A stretch of DNA of 55,692 nt, from NCBI RefSeq assembly GCF_014359905.1, contig NZ_JACIYP010000026.1:1-55692 (forward strand), given 5' to 3'. Source of the stretch: Hoeflea sp. GTDB taxonomy: Bacteria; Pseudomonadota; Alphaproteobacteria; Rhizobiales; Rhizobiaceae. The notes under the pieces are model-generated. The model ran no database searches, was not told where the DNA came from, and saw only the letters and a list, made by a program, of their open reading frames with translations. Shown piece after piece: positions 43,364-52,300 of the stretch (within the stretch, counting starts at the first letter, position 1; each line of letters opens with the position of its first letter). The position numbers and the translations under genes are program-made.

Positions 43364-43454
43364 TCAGCAAACGACCGGACTCCAGCGCTGGCCACGACTT
43401 GGCCCCTCAGCCTGTCAGCAAACCGCCGGATTCTGTCACCAAACCACCGGACTC
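43364..43454. repeat. Three 19-bp direct repeats in a non-coding stretch
   Basis: TCAGCAAACGACCGGACTC (43364-43382), TCAGCAAACCGCCGGATTC (43415-43433) and TCACCAAACCACCGGACTC (43436-43454) differ at only a few positions. The last two follow at a 21-base step. The region 43325-43686 has no convincing gene. Confidence 0.5.
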
Positions 43455-43686
43455 GCCTCCGTCTGGGGTGCCAATCCGCCCGAACAGCGTGATTGTCGGC
43501 CCGCAGGCCATGCCGGCGTATCGCCTTCGCTGAGCAGTCGAGAACGCTCGGCCCGCAGGTTCATTTTGTCCACTCAGACTCCGCCGGTGTCGGCAGTGTG
43601 CTGCGATCCTCGCTAGCCAGAACGGCCCAGAAATTGTATCACACGGGGGCAACCGTCGATTGCCCCCGTTATATGGAATGTGACAT

Positions 43687-43855
43687 ATGGCCCTGATCGG
43701 CTACGCCCGCGTCTCGACGGACGAACAGGACACCGCCGCGCAGTTCGATGCGCTGCGCGCCGAGGGCTGTACCATGATCCTGGAGGACAAGGATCCTGGA
43801 GGACAAGGCGAGCGGCGGCAGCCGCGATCGCCCAAACCTGGTGCGGGCTCAGGCC
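43687..43855 (+). pseudogene. Serine resolvase N-terminus, broken by a 16-bp tandem duplication
   Basis: MALIGYARVSTDEQDTAAQFDALRAEGC is a perfect resolvase start with the catalytic Ser in YARVST. GATCCTGGAGGACAAG is present twice in tandem (43776-43791 and 43792-43807). Deleting one copy restores the expected MILEDKASGGSRDRPNLVRA. The duplication shifts the frame, and the gene then runs into unrelated DNA. It is a dead tnpR of an older transposon. Confidence 0.85.
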
Positions 43856-43996
43856 CAGCTCAGCGCTGACCTCACTTATGGCTTGTCGCGTGATTTTCGG
43901 CAGTTCGGCGAGCATTCGAATAGCGAACTCGCGACTGCAAGCGATGCGCCACGCGCGGGAATCGGATCTTGTGAGGGCGCTGCCCAAGTCCGCCAT
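43840..43996 (-). pseudogene. Possible 5' fragment of a Mu/TniA-type transposase
   Basis: The minus-strand frame from 43996 reads SRAWRIACSREFAIRMLAEL, then ITRQAISEVSAELGLS, a helix-turn-helix N-terminus resembling large rve-type (Mu/TniA-like) transposases. The match ends near the junction with the broken resolvase, so only about 50 codons remain. Assignment is from general resemblance and may be wrong. Confidence 0.3.
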
Positions 43997-44128
43997 GACA
44001 TATCCCCGATTGCATCAGGGACTCGGGTTGCCCGGTCCGGCCGTTTTGTAGCAGAAACAGGCCTTGAGCGCGACAGTCCGGAAGTTTATTGACACATGGT
44101 CATTGGTATCCTTTCGCTTTCCAGTCCG

Positions 44129-44147
44129 GTCGTTTACTGAAAACGAC
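44129..44147. repeat. 7-5-7 inverted repeat upstream of the second tyrosine recombinase
   Basis: GTCGTTT and AAACGAC are exact complements around ACTGA, two bases upstream of the recombinase ATG (44150). It is similar in size and position to the repeat before the first tyrosine recombinase (4049-4068), although the sequences differ. Confidence 0.45.
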
Positions 44148-44149
44148 AG

Positions 44150-45433
44150 ATGGCGGCGACATCCCCTTCGGCCCGGTCCGCAAGTGCTGCCCAGGACGGA
44201 GCGGCCGAGCTGGTGGTGGTCCGCGCCGCGGGTGACGCGCCGCTTCCCCGACGGCCGGGCGGCCGGGCGACCGATCGGGTCGCGCAGCTGACCGCATTGC
44301 TCGTCTCGCTCGTTGGCCAGGACGGGGCGATCGACCGTCTGGCGTTCCGCAAGAGCCTCGAGGCGCGGGCGCCGATGAGCGTCAAGGCGCTCGCCAACGA
44401 TCTCGCCTGCTATGCCAGCTTCTGCGCCCGCGCGGGCGGGATCGGCCTGCCGGCCAACGAGGCCCGGATCGTCGCCTATCTCGAGGATTGTGAACGGCGC
44501 GGGCTCAAGCCGGCGACGGTCGGGCGTCGTCTCGCCAGCCTTGCGGTGGTGCATGGGCTGCTCGGAGTGGCGAGCCCGACCCGAGCGAGCATCGTGCGCG
44601 ACGCGCTGCGCGGGTTTCGGCGCCGGGTCGATGTCACGCAGCGTCAGGCCGGGCCGCTGCGGTTCGGAGAGGGGCTGGGCAGCGCACCCGCCAAGGGGTT
44701 TACCCTGAGCGCGCTGTTGCAGGCCTGCCCCGGAACAGTGCCGGGTTTGCGCGATGCGGCGCTGCTCAGCCTCGCCTGCGACACCGGGTTGCGCGTATCC
44801 GAACTGGTGCGGGTGGCGTGCGACCAGATCACCGTCGAAGGCGATGGTTCGGCCGTCCTGACCGTTGCGCGCTCGAAGACCGATCAGGACGGGCAGGGGG
44901 CCTATGCCTGGCTCTCACCCGACACGGTGCGGCGCGTGTCGGCATGGCTGGCAAGCGGAGGGATTGCCGAAGGCCCGCTGTTTCGCCGGATCGGCGTGGT
45001 GCGGACCAAGGCCCGCGCGGCCGAGGCCCCTGCCGCCTTGCCTGCCCCGCCGGGGTTGAGGTGGCGATGGCCCGCAGCCGCGATCGCGCCGGACGACGCG
45101 CAGCCCAGGCTGGCATCGACCACCTTTGTGATCGGCAAGGACCCGTTGACACCCGCGGCGGTGCGGCTGATTATCAAGCGCACCGCCCGGCGCGCAGCCG
45201 ATGAACATCTGGTCAATCTGTTCGGGACGGAGCTTGATGCTGCGATTGCGGCGCTCAGCACGCATTCGCTGAGGGTCGGGTTAACACAGGATCTGTTTGC
45301 AAGCGGAGAAGACGCCGGGCCGATTGCACAGGCGCTGCGCTGGACATCAACGTCGACCGCGCTGCGCTATGGCCGCAAGCTTGCTCCGTCGTCCAATGCC
45401 ACCGCGCGCATGTTGCGCGAGGTCAGGAGATAG
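44150..45433 (+). CDS. Tyrosine recombinase / integrase
   Basis: A 427-residue integrase-family recombinase. A low-complexity N-terminus of about 50 residues is followed by a SAM-like domain (SVKALANDLACYASFCARAG, PATVGRRLASLAVVHGLLG). The catalytic residues are Arg in CDTGLRVSELVRV, Lys in RSKTDQDGQG, HSLR in ALSTHSLRVGLTQDL, Trp in place of the second His in LRWTSTSTALRYG, and the nucleophile Tyr in RYGRKL. Such recombinases travel with plasmids and transposons in alphaproteobacteria. The gene is monocistronic and precedes vapBC by about 180 bases. Confidence 0.85.
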   Translation: MAATSPSARSASAAQDGAAELVVVRAAGDAPLPRRPGGRATDRVAQLTALLVSLVGQDGAIDRLAFRKSLEARAPMSVKALANDLACYASFCARAGGIGLPANEARIVAYLEDCERRGLKPATVGRRLASLAVVHGLLGVASPTRASIVRDALRGFRRRVDVTQRQAGPLRFGEGLGSAPAKGFTLSALLQACPGTVPGLRDAALLSLACDTGLRVSELVRVACDQITVEGDGSAVLTVARSKTDQDGQGAYAWLSPDTVRRVSAWLASGGIAEGPLFRRIGVVRTKARAAEAPAALPAPPGLRWRWPAAAIAPDDAQPRLASTTFVIGKDPLTPAAVRLIIKRTARRAADEHLVNLFGTELDAAIAALSTHSLRVGLTQDLFASGEDAGPIAQALRWTSTSTALRYGRKLAPSSNATARMLREVRR

Positions 45434-45553
45434 GCGAGGGGATCCTGGTCAGCAAGCTGCGGAAGCCCGGGCCGTGCGTTGCCATCGGTTATGGCAGAGC
45501 AGACGTCGGTTCGACCGCTTCGATGACGCCAACTTTGGCAGCCGACACGGGGC

Positions 45554-45582
45554 TTGCCAGGATATACGTTTTTCCATAGTAT
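45554..45582 (+). promoter_or_regulatory. Promoter and operator of vapBC
   Basis: TTGCCA (45554-45559) and TAGTAT (45577-45582) are 17 bases apart. A dyad CCATA-GTA-TATGG (45574-45586) overlaps the -10, as expected for autorepression by VapB. The position shows the ATG at 45583 cannot be the real start. Confidence 0.6.
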
Positions 45583-45609
45583 ATGGCGAACAAACGCTGG
45601 AGCAATCGC

Positions 45610-45840
45610 ATGCAAGTCGCCCGCTGGGGAAACTCCCTCGCCCTTCGCCTCCCCGTCGCCGTGGTCAACGCCCTCGATCTCAAGGAAGGCGACGATGTGA
45701 CGATCGACGTTGCCGGCGAGCGCCATTTGTCGATCGCGCGCAAGCCCGCGCCCGCCGAGCTGCTCGAGCGGCTGAAGCGCTACCGCGGACGTCTGCCCGC
45801 CGACTTCCGCTTCGATCGGATCGAGGCCAATGGCCGATAG
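45610..45840 (+). CDS. vapB: VapB/MazE-type antitoxin (AbrB fold)
   Basis: A 76-residue AbrB-like antitoxin: MQVARWGNSLALRLPVAVVNALDLKEGDDVTID, the swapped-hairpin DNA-binding domain, then a C-terminal toxin-binding part ending [15 protein letters not shown]. The ATG at 45610 is chosen because GGAG lies ten bases before it, the family begins here, and the ATG at 45583 abuts the -10 box. It overlaps vapC by 11 bases. Confidence 0.87.
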   Translation: MQVARWGNSLALRLPVAVVNALDLKEGDDVTIDVAGERHLSIARKPAPAELLERLKRYRGRLPADFRFDRIEANGR

Positions 45841-46264
45841 GCCGGCGTTCCTCGACAGCAATGTCATCTGCTACCTGTTCGGCGCCGATCCTGCCAAGGC
45901 CGATCGGGCAGAGCAGCTGTTGGCCTTACAGCCGATGATCTCGGTGCAGGTGCTGGCCGAGGTCTGCCATGTCGCACGCCGCAAGGCGAAGCTCACCTGG
46001 GCGGAGATCGAGGATATCATCGCGGTCGTCAGCGCGCTGTGCGTCATCACGCCGCTGACCGCCGCAATTCAGGCCGCGGCACGCGCCCTCGCCGCGCGCA
46101 CCGGCTACACCATCTATGACGCCCAAATCCTCGCCGCCGCCGCCGCCGGAGGCTGTGCGACGGTTTGGAGCGAGGATCTGCAGGACGGGCATCGGATAGC
46201 CGGGCATAGCCTGGCGATGGCGATCCGCAATCCCTTTGGTGGGGACGATCACCGTGTCGGCTGA
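45830..46264 (+). CDS. vapC: VapC-type PIN-domain toxin
   Basis: A 144-residue PIN ribonuclease. The acidic residues are in [12 protein letters not shown] (Asp), [12 protein letters not shown] (Glu), [16 protein letters not shown] (Asp) and [13 protein letters not shown] (Asp), the complete metal-binding quartet. VapC enzymes usually cut tRNA or rRNA and are inhibited by the VapB partner encoded just upstream. The overlap with vapB indicates coupled translation. Residues and length are intact, so it is probably active. Confidence 0.9.
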   Translation: MADRPAFLDSNVICYLFGADPAKADRAEQLLALQPMISVQVLAEVCHVARRKAKLTWAEIEDIIAVVSALCVITPLTAAIQAAARALAARTGYTIYDAQILAAAAAGGCATVWSEDLQDGHRIAGHSLAMAIRNPFGGDDHRVG

Positions 46265-46382
46265 GGCGCCGTTCGCCTCTTCGGTCGAACTGGTGCTCGG
46301 CGCCCACGCGCCGCTGGTCGACGCGCACCGGGCGAGCGCGCTCGCGCTCGAGGCGGCGGTCGCGGCGATGGCGCCAGCGACA

Positions 46383-46535
46383 CTCATCGAAAGCGCCAAA
46401 ATGAATAGCCTCGATCCTCAGGCCTATATCACCGACCTGCTCAATCGCATCCATGATCACAAGATCAACAGGATCGACGAATTGTTACCTTGGAATTGGG
46501 CACCGCAGACTCTCCCGCGAGCACTGGCCGCCTGA
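46383..46535 (+). pseudogene. 3' fragment of an IS66-family transposase (TnpC)
   Basis: The last 50 codons read [20 protein letters not shown] and [19 protein letters not shown], the conserved C-terminal end of IS66 transposases. The rest of tnpC and the tnpA and tnpB genes are missing to the left, where vapC ends. The frame upstream of 46383 is not IS66-like. The stop codon overlaps the start of the next ORF (TGATG). Confidence 0.75.
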
Positions 46536-46831
46536 TGGCCGCGGTCACGCACGTCCTCACCCTCGACTATGTCGCCAGCATCCTCGACGAGGACGTGGAA
46601 TTGCTGAAAGCCATCGTCTCAAATGACGATAACCTGACTTACGGAAACATCATCAGCGTCTGCATCGGGCCCGACGAGGCCATCCCCGCGCTAACCGATC
46701 ACGGCATCGAAGAACTTTCCGACATGCTCAGCCAGGCCCGTCTCACGACCAAGTCCTGGCACCAGTTCCTCGATGACTTCGTCGACGATCCCGAACTCGC
46801 CGCCCGCTTCGAAGTACAAACATCGCGGTAA
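46535..46831 (+). CDS. Small protein downstream of the IS66 transposase, unknown
   Basis: A 98-residue protein: MAAVTHVLTLDYVASILDED, then NIISVCIGPDEAIPALTDHGIEELSDML and a C-terminal acidic helix. I do not recognise a named family. It starts within the tnpC stop and ends before a probable IS66 end (GGACGGTTAC to about 46846), so it is inside the element and would be made by coupled translation with TnpC. It looks like an accessory or passenger ORF of this IS66 type. Confidence 0.55.
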   Translation: MAAVTHVLTLDYVASILDEDVELLKAIVSNDDNLTYGNIISVCIGPDEAIPALTDHGIEELSDMLSQARLTTKSWHQFLDDFVDDPELAARFEVQTSR

Positions 46832-46924
46832 CAATCGGACGGTTACCGTCAGGCAGGGGCAAGGTCAGTTTCGAAACTCGTCGTGAGGCGCGGATTTGGC
46901 TTGTAGCACCGGCGCGCACCGCCT

Positions 46925-47167
46925 TTGGCCTTTGGAAAATGCTGGTTTTCTCTTCACGCAGTGACCAAGTTCAGCCGCTATTTCGGTCGTTCGCCGGACC
47001 GGTTGGGACTGGAGGATGTTCGCGCGTTCCAGGTCTATCTCATGTCGCAGGGGATATCCTGGCCGTCGTTGAACCAGACCGTTTGCGCGTTGCGCTTTTT
47101 CTACGGCGTGACGCTGAACCGGGACGAGATACTCGACCGGCGTTGGCTTCCGAGTTCGCTAGCTTAG
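46925..47167 (+). pseudogene. N-terminal fragment of a tyrosine recombinase
   Basis: The frame contains AVTKFSRYFGRSPDRLGLEDVRAFQVYLMS and LNQTVCALRFFYGVTLNRDE, the core-binding (SAM-like) domain of XerD-type integrases that accompany IS91-like elements. No catalytic domain follows: the frame stops at 47167. The start is not clear, and the first ten residues look unrelated. It is truncated at both ends. Confidence 0.7.
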
Positions 47168-47508
47168 CAGGGCGCTGAAAAACGCGCCCAAGGCGCGGCG
47201 ATGAAGGTGGTTTCGTCACCGTTGTTATAGGCGATCTCGCCTTCGAGGCAGCCGTCCTCGCGCAGGTCGGCCCATCCGTTGCCGGAGACCTGATCGCCTT
47301 CGTCGGCGCCGTTCCACTCGAAGTCGATGCCTTTGGGCGTGAACCCGCAATCGACGGCTGCTTCCAGCGCACCGAAGGCCATCTCACCTTGGCCTTGGCG
47401 ATCGATCTCGATGAAGGCTGGACCGCAAAGATCGAGATGCTGCTTGTCCCAGGCGGCGGTCTCGACGATCCGCCACTTGCCGGCGAGCCGGTCGGCAATG
47501 CCCGCCAT
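47164..47508 (-). CDS. Small conserved-looking protein of unknown function
   Basis: A 114-residue acidic protein: MAGIADRLAGKWRIVETAAWDKQHLDLCGPAFIEID, FGALEAAVDCGF, IDFEWNGADEGDQVSGNGW and a C-terminal EIAYNNGDETTFIA. The alternating hydrophobic strands suggest a small beta-barrel (lipocalin-like), but no function can be named. The start ATG 47508 overlaps the stop of the IS5-family remnant (TGATG), so expression may now depend on the IS transcript. It ends tail to tail with the recombinase fragment. Confidence 0.55.
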   Translation of the reverse strand: MAGIADRLAGKWRIVETAAWDKQHLDLCGPAFIEIDRQGQGEMAFGALEAAVDCGFTPKGIDFEWNGADEGDQVSGNGWADLREDGCLEGEIAYNNGDETTFIAAPWARFSAPC

Positions 47509-48242
47509 CACGCCGGCTCCAGCAGCTTGGGCAGCCGGACGAGGTTGTAGGCGGCGAGCGTCAGGGTGAAGGCGAAGCGGACGCGCGGCAGACCGCGGAA
47601 GCGGGTCTTGCCTTGTCCGGCTGCCGACTTCGCCCAGCCAAACACCTCTTCGATGCGCTTGCGAATTCGGAGGCTGACGGCGTAGCCAGGATGGCGTGTT
47701 GTGCGGCCGTCGATCGCTGAGCGTCGGCCGCTCTGGTTCTGGGCGACGTGGGGCGTGGCCCCGCGATCGCGCAGTTCATCGACGAAGTCGCGGGTGTCGT
47801 AGCCCTTATCGGCGCCGAGGGTGATCCGTCTGGCGCCGATACCCTCCGTCATGCTGTCGATCATCTCGAGCGCGGCCAAGCGCTCGGCATACCCGGAGAC
47901 CCGGGTCGTCTCGCCATCAACGACCAGCCCGTTCCGGTTCTCCATCAAGACATGCCCCATATAGCAGAGCTTCGCGCCGGCGCCGGGGCTCTTGCGGTAA
48001 AGCAGCGCGTCGGGATCGGTGGTGGAGGCATGGGTGGCGTTGCTGCGCTTCTCGCCGCGGAAGTCCACCTCGGCATTACGGCCACCCCGTCTGTCGGGCG
48101 GAGGACCATCCCCACCAGCCTCGTCCTTGGGGCGGAAGCTCTTCATGCTGCACCACGCTTCGATCAGGGTGCCGTCGACCGAGAAGTGGTCGGTCGACAG
48201 CAGCCGCGTGACCTGCGGCCGCGCCAGGATCGCCGACAGGAA
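47508..48242 (-). pseudogene. 3' part of an IS5-family transposase, cut by the Tn3-type transposon
   Basis: The C-terminal two-thirds of an IS5-type DDE transposase is intact: LLSTDHFSVDGTLIEAWCSMKSFRPKD (first Asp), ITLGADKGYDTRDFV (second Asp) and RIRKRIEEVFGWAKSAAGQ (Glu). The N-terminal 100 or so residues are missing, because the frame meets the Tn3 inverted repeat at 48243. The open frame reads on to 48296 only because it translates the inverted repeat. The matching 5' part is not found on the far side of the transposon. Confidence 0.82.
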
Positions 48243-48283
48243 GGGGTCAATCCCGGCAAAGGTACATAACGCGACATAGGATT

Positions 48284-48622
48284 TCAGTCGCCCCATCGAA
48301 GGCTCTCGGGTTGTAAATCCGTCAGTTTGTCGATCGCTTCCTGGATGTTTTCGAGGGCCTCGCTGAGGTCGGAGAGTTGGTCCTCGATCACGGTTGCCAG
48401 GTCAAACAGCGCAGGCGCACGGCCTTTCATGCCGTGGTTGACGACGTCCATCGCCAGATTGTGCAGCTTGAGGATGTCATTGCGGATTTCCGGGGGATTG
48501 TGGTGCTCCCGATCGTTCAGATGGCCACGCATTTTATCGAGTTCATCGACCGCATGAATGAGCGACAGCGTGTCGAATCCTTCCTGGAGCGCTTCCAGTT
48601 CTTTGTCGGTGATCTCCGCCAT
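48284..48622 (-). CDS. Passenger gene of the Tn3 transposon, acidic helical protein
   Basis: A 112-residue protein beginning MAEITDKELEALQEGFDTLSL and rich in Glu, Asp and Leu. It is almost wholly helical (LATVIEDQLSDLSEALENI), probably a coiled-coil dimer. I recognise no family. It starts one base after the tnpR stop (TGAGATG), so it is in the resolvase operon, and its stop is four bases from the left inverted repeat. A longer frame from 48679 overlaps tnpR without support. Possible roles are a resolvase or transposase modulator; this is inference. Confidence 0.65.
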   Translation of the reverse strand: MAEITDKELEALQEGFDTLSLIHAVDELDKMRGHLNDREHHNPPEIRNDILKLHNLAMDVVNHGMKGRAPALFDLATVIEDQLSDLSEALENIQEAIDKLTDLQPESLRWGD

Positions 48623-48623
48623 C

Positions 48624-49235
48624 TCAGGCCTCCAACGCCTTGAGCGCGTGACTCCGGAGCGCGCCGTCTGGACCGACATAACGATATAGGGTGGCGCGGC
48701 TGATATCGAGCTCTCGGCATAGCTGCGCCACGTGGGTGTCCCGATTGGCCATGGCGGACTGCGCGAGACGGATCTGGTTCTTGGTCAGCTCGAATTTGCG
48801 CCCGCCGTGGCGACCTCGCGCCCGGGCAGCGGCGAGGCCGGCCATGGTGCGCTCGCGGATCAGATCTCCTTCGAATTCCGCGAGAGCGGCGAAGATTCCG
48901 AAGATCAGTTTCCCGCTCGCGGTCGTGGTGTCGATGTTCGCCCCTTGACCGGTCAATACGCACAACCCAACCTTGCGATTGGAGAGGCTCCGGACCGTGT
49001 TGACCAGGTGCTTGAGGTCCCGCCCGAGGCGATCGAGCTTCCATATATATAATGTGTCGCCCTCGCGGAGCGCCTTCAGGCAGGCCTCCAGTCCAGGGCG
49101 ATCGTCACGCTTACCCGAGGCTTCGTCTTGATAGAGGTGATCCGGCGCCACGCCGACGGCGGCCAGAGCGTCGATCTGCAAATCCAGCGTCTGTGAGCCG
49201 TCGGCCTTGGAGATGCGGGCATAGCCCAGGTTCAT
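48624..49235 (-). CDS. tnpR: Serine resolvase of the Tn3-family transposon
   Basis: A full-length 203-residue resolvase. The catalytic region is MNLGYARISKADGSQTLDLQ (Ser 9), LYIWKLDRLGRDLKHL carries the conserved Arg residues, and the long helix E is FAALAEFEGDLIRERTMAGLAAARARG. The C-terminal helix-turn-helix is VAQLCRELDISRATLYRYVG. It resolves cointegrates at a res site that should lie in the 130-bp gap to tnpA. It is divergent from tnpA and likely represses both genes. Confidence 0.93.
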   Translation of the reverse strand: MNLGYARISKADGSQTLDLQIDALAAVGVAPDHLYQDEASGKRDDRPGLEACLKALREGDTLYIWKLDRLGRDLKHLVNTVRSLSNRKVGLCVLTGQGANIDTTTASGKLIFGIFAALAEFEGDLIRERTMAGLAAARARGRHGGRKFELTKNQIRLAQSAMANRDTHVAQLCRELDISRATLYRYVGPDGALRSHALKALEA

Positions 49236-49365
49236 GTCAGTCTCACAAACGAACGTATGCGCGACATCGAGTATCCGTCCTCAAGCGCCATTTGAGCGTG
49301 TATCATATCCCGTATCGTAAATAAAGTTTAGCAAAGGGTGCCGGTCCAGAAAACGAGACACTTCA
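49236..49365. promoter_or_regulatory. Probable res site and divergent promoters of the Tn3 transposon
   Basis: 130 bases between the divergent tnpR and tnpA starts. It is notably AT-richer (about 49300-49330, TATCATATCCCGTATCG and AAATAAAGTTTAG) and contains recurring CGTAT motifs, as expected for resolvase subsites. Exact subsite boundaries cannot be fixed by eye. Confidence 0.6.
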
Positions 49366-52300
49366 ATGCCCCGAATGCAAATCCTCTCTGCCGCCGAACA
49401 ACGTGTGTTCGCCACGCCGCCCATTTTCAACGCCGCCCAGCGAAAAGCGATCTTTGATCTGCCTGGCGCCTTCCAGAAGGAAGCCGAAAAACTGCGCAAT
49501 CCGATCCATCAAATCGGTTTCTGGCTGAACGCCGGGTATTTTCGTAACAGGCGCCGGTGCTTTGAGCCGGAAGATTTTCATGCCCGCGACATTGCCCACG
49601 TGGCGACGCGGCTTGGGCAAGTCCCCGCCCTGTTCAGTCCTGCGGCGTACCCGGCGCGCAGCCGGCAGCGTCACTGCAAAATCATCGAGAATTTGTCCGG
49701 GTTTCGAGCAATGGACGACGGCCATGAAGCGCGCCTTGTCGAAGCGATCGACCGGCACGTGGCCGCGCACGAGACGCCGAAGGCGATCTTCCACGCCGCC
49801 GTCGAAAAGCTGACGTCCGAAAAAGTCGTGCTGCCGCCCTACCATCGGTTGCAAGAGGCGATCCTCTCCGCGATTTCCAGGCTCAGAATACGGCAGGCGA
49901 AACTGATAGAGAAGCGGCTCTCAAAAGAGCTGCAGGCCGAGCTCGGCGCTCTGCTCGAAGAGACGGACGACGAAGGCGGAGATCGACGGTATCGCCTCAC
50001 TGCGCTGAAGCGCCACTCCCAATCGGTCCGCCCTCAGGAGGTCAAGGCCAGATTGGCCAACCACGACAAGCTGTCGCAGCTATACGCGCGGCTTGATCCC
50101 TTGGTCGGCGCTTTGGGGTGGAATCAAAAGAGCGTGCGGGTCTACGCCCAGGCCGTCATAAAATCCGACGTTCGGGATCTGCGGCGCCGCAGCGCCGCGG
50201 ATCGGCATCTGCATTTGATCGCGTTCGTCGCCCACCAATATTACACCCTGCAGGACAACCTGGTCGCGACGCTCCTCAGTTCGGTCAAGGCGGCGGAAAA
50301 CACCGCGGCGCGCGAGCACAAGGATTGGTGTTACGCCGAGCGCAAATCCCAAGCCGCCAAACTGAAGGCGCGGATCGCGGCCTTCGAAGCACACTTCAAA
50401 ACCGCCATGGCGACGTTAAAGCAGGTCTTCGACGCGAGGGACCTCAGCGACTCCGAAAAGCTCGCGAGCCTGGAACTGCTGCTGTTCCCCGCCGATGCCT
50501 CTCCCGTGCTCTCCGACGAGATCCTGCGCGGCATGAAGGAAGACGCCGACATCACTGGCGACGACGGCGCGCAGTACTACAAATTTCTGGAGGGCAAGTC
50601 GCGGCGCCTGCAAAATCGGGCGGCGGGCGTCTTAAAAACGCTATCGTTCCAGGCGGAGACCCACGTCAATCCGCTGTTCGCCGCGCTCGACCATTTTCAA
50701 AAGTGCGGCGGCGCCATCACCAAGACGGCGCCGGTCATGTTTCTCGACCCGGCGGAACGGGCAGCCGTCGGCGCCGGGGACGCGTTCAGACCGTCGCTAT
50801 ACAAGGTGCTGCTGTTCCAGCGCGTCGCTCAGGCGATCAAATCGGGCAGCATCAACCTGTCGCACTCCATCAAATTCCGGCCGTTGGACGGCTACATGAT
50901 CGGCGCCGATCGCTGGCGGCAGGAGCGGGACGAGCTGTTGGCTCAAGCCGGCATGACCGCGTTCTCCAGCCCCACGGAGGTTCTCAAGACGTTGGAGGCC
51001 GCCTTGGCCGACCAATTCGCCAAGACGAACTGCAATATCGAGGCCGGCGCCAACGCGCACGTCAAACGCATGCCGTCCGGCCACCTCTCGCTCAAAACGC
51101 CCAAGAAGGACGACGCCGATTCCGAGACCTTGTCGCGGTATTTCCCCCAGCGACACTTCGTGCCGCTCACCGAAATCCTCGGAACGATCGACGGCGCGAC
51201 GGGCTTTTCCGAGAGTCTGACCCATCTTCGGCGCCAATACGCCCGGCCGGTTCAGCGCGCGGTGCTCTTCGCCGGCGTCATCGGCATGGGCTGCGGAATC
51301 GGCCTGCGCAAAATGGGCCGGATCTCCGGCGAGATCAAAGAGGACGCCCTGGAGCACGCGGCGGACTGGCACTTCTCCCACGAGAACATCGTGGCCGCCA
51401 ACGACCGGATCGTCGCCGTCATGGACGGCCTGGACCTCCCCGAGGTCTATCGCCGACGGAGCGGCCAGACCCACACCGCCAGCGACGGCCAGAAATTCGA
51501 GGTGACGGCGGACTCACTGGAGGCCAATCGATCATACAAATATTTCGGCAAAGGCCAGGGCGTCAGCGCCTACACCTTCGTCGATAGCCGCAGTTTCCTC
51601 TGGTATTCCACGGTCTTCAGCGCCGCCGAGCGCGAAAGCGCCTACGTCATCGACGGGCTCATGCACAACGACGTCGTCAAATCCGACATCCATTCGACCG
51701 ACACCCACGGCTACTCCGAGGCGGTTTTCGGGGTGACCCATTTCCTCGAAATCGCCTATGCGCCGAGGATCAAGTCGCTCAAGCGCCAGACCCTGTACGC
51801 CTTTCGCTCGATGCCGCAGCAGGATCGAAAGACCTGGGCGGTCCAACCGCAAAAATACATCGACGAAGCGGTCGTCCGCGACCACTGGGAGGACATTCTG
51901 AGGTTGGTCGTCACCATCAAATTGAAGCAGGCCACGGCCTCCGACATTTTCCGGCGGCTGAATTCCTACTCCAAGCAGAACACCCTCTACACCGCGCTCA
52001 AAGCCTTCGGCCGGATCATCAAGACCCTCTTCATCCTGCAGTATATCGACGATGTCGCCCTGCGCATGGCGATCGAAGCGCAACTGAACCAGGTCGAGCT
52101 GGCCAATCGGTTCACGCGCGCCGTCGCCGTCGGCAACCCGCGGGAGTTTGCCTACGCACACCAGGACGACCAGCAGGTCGCGGAGGCATGCAACCGGCTC
52201 ATCAAGAACGCCATCATCTGCTGGAACTATCTCTATCTCGAGATGCGCCTCAGATCGGCGGACCCCGCTCAGCGAAAGGTTCTGCTCCTCGCCGTCAAGA

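Noticed and set aside
46236..46382. N-terminal extension of the IS66 fragment frame as a gene
   Set aside because: Overlaps the vapC end, lacks motifs, and the IS66 similarity begins only at about 46383.
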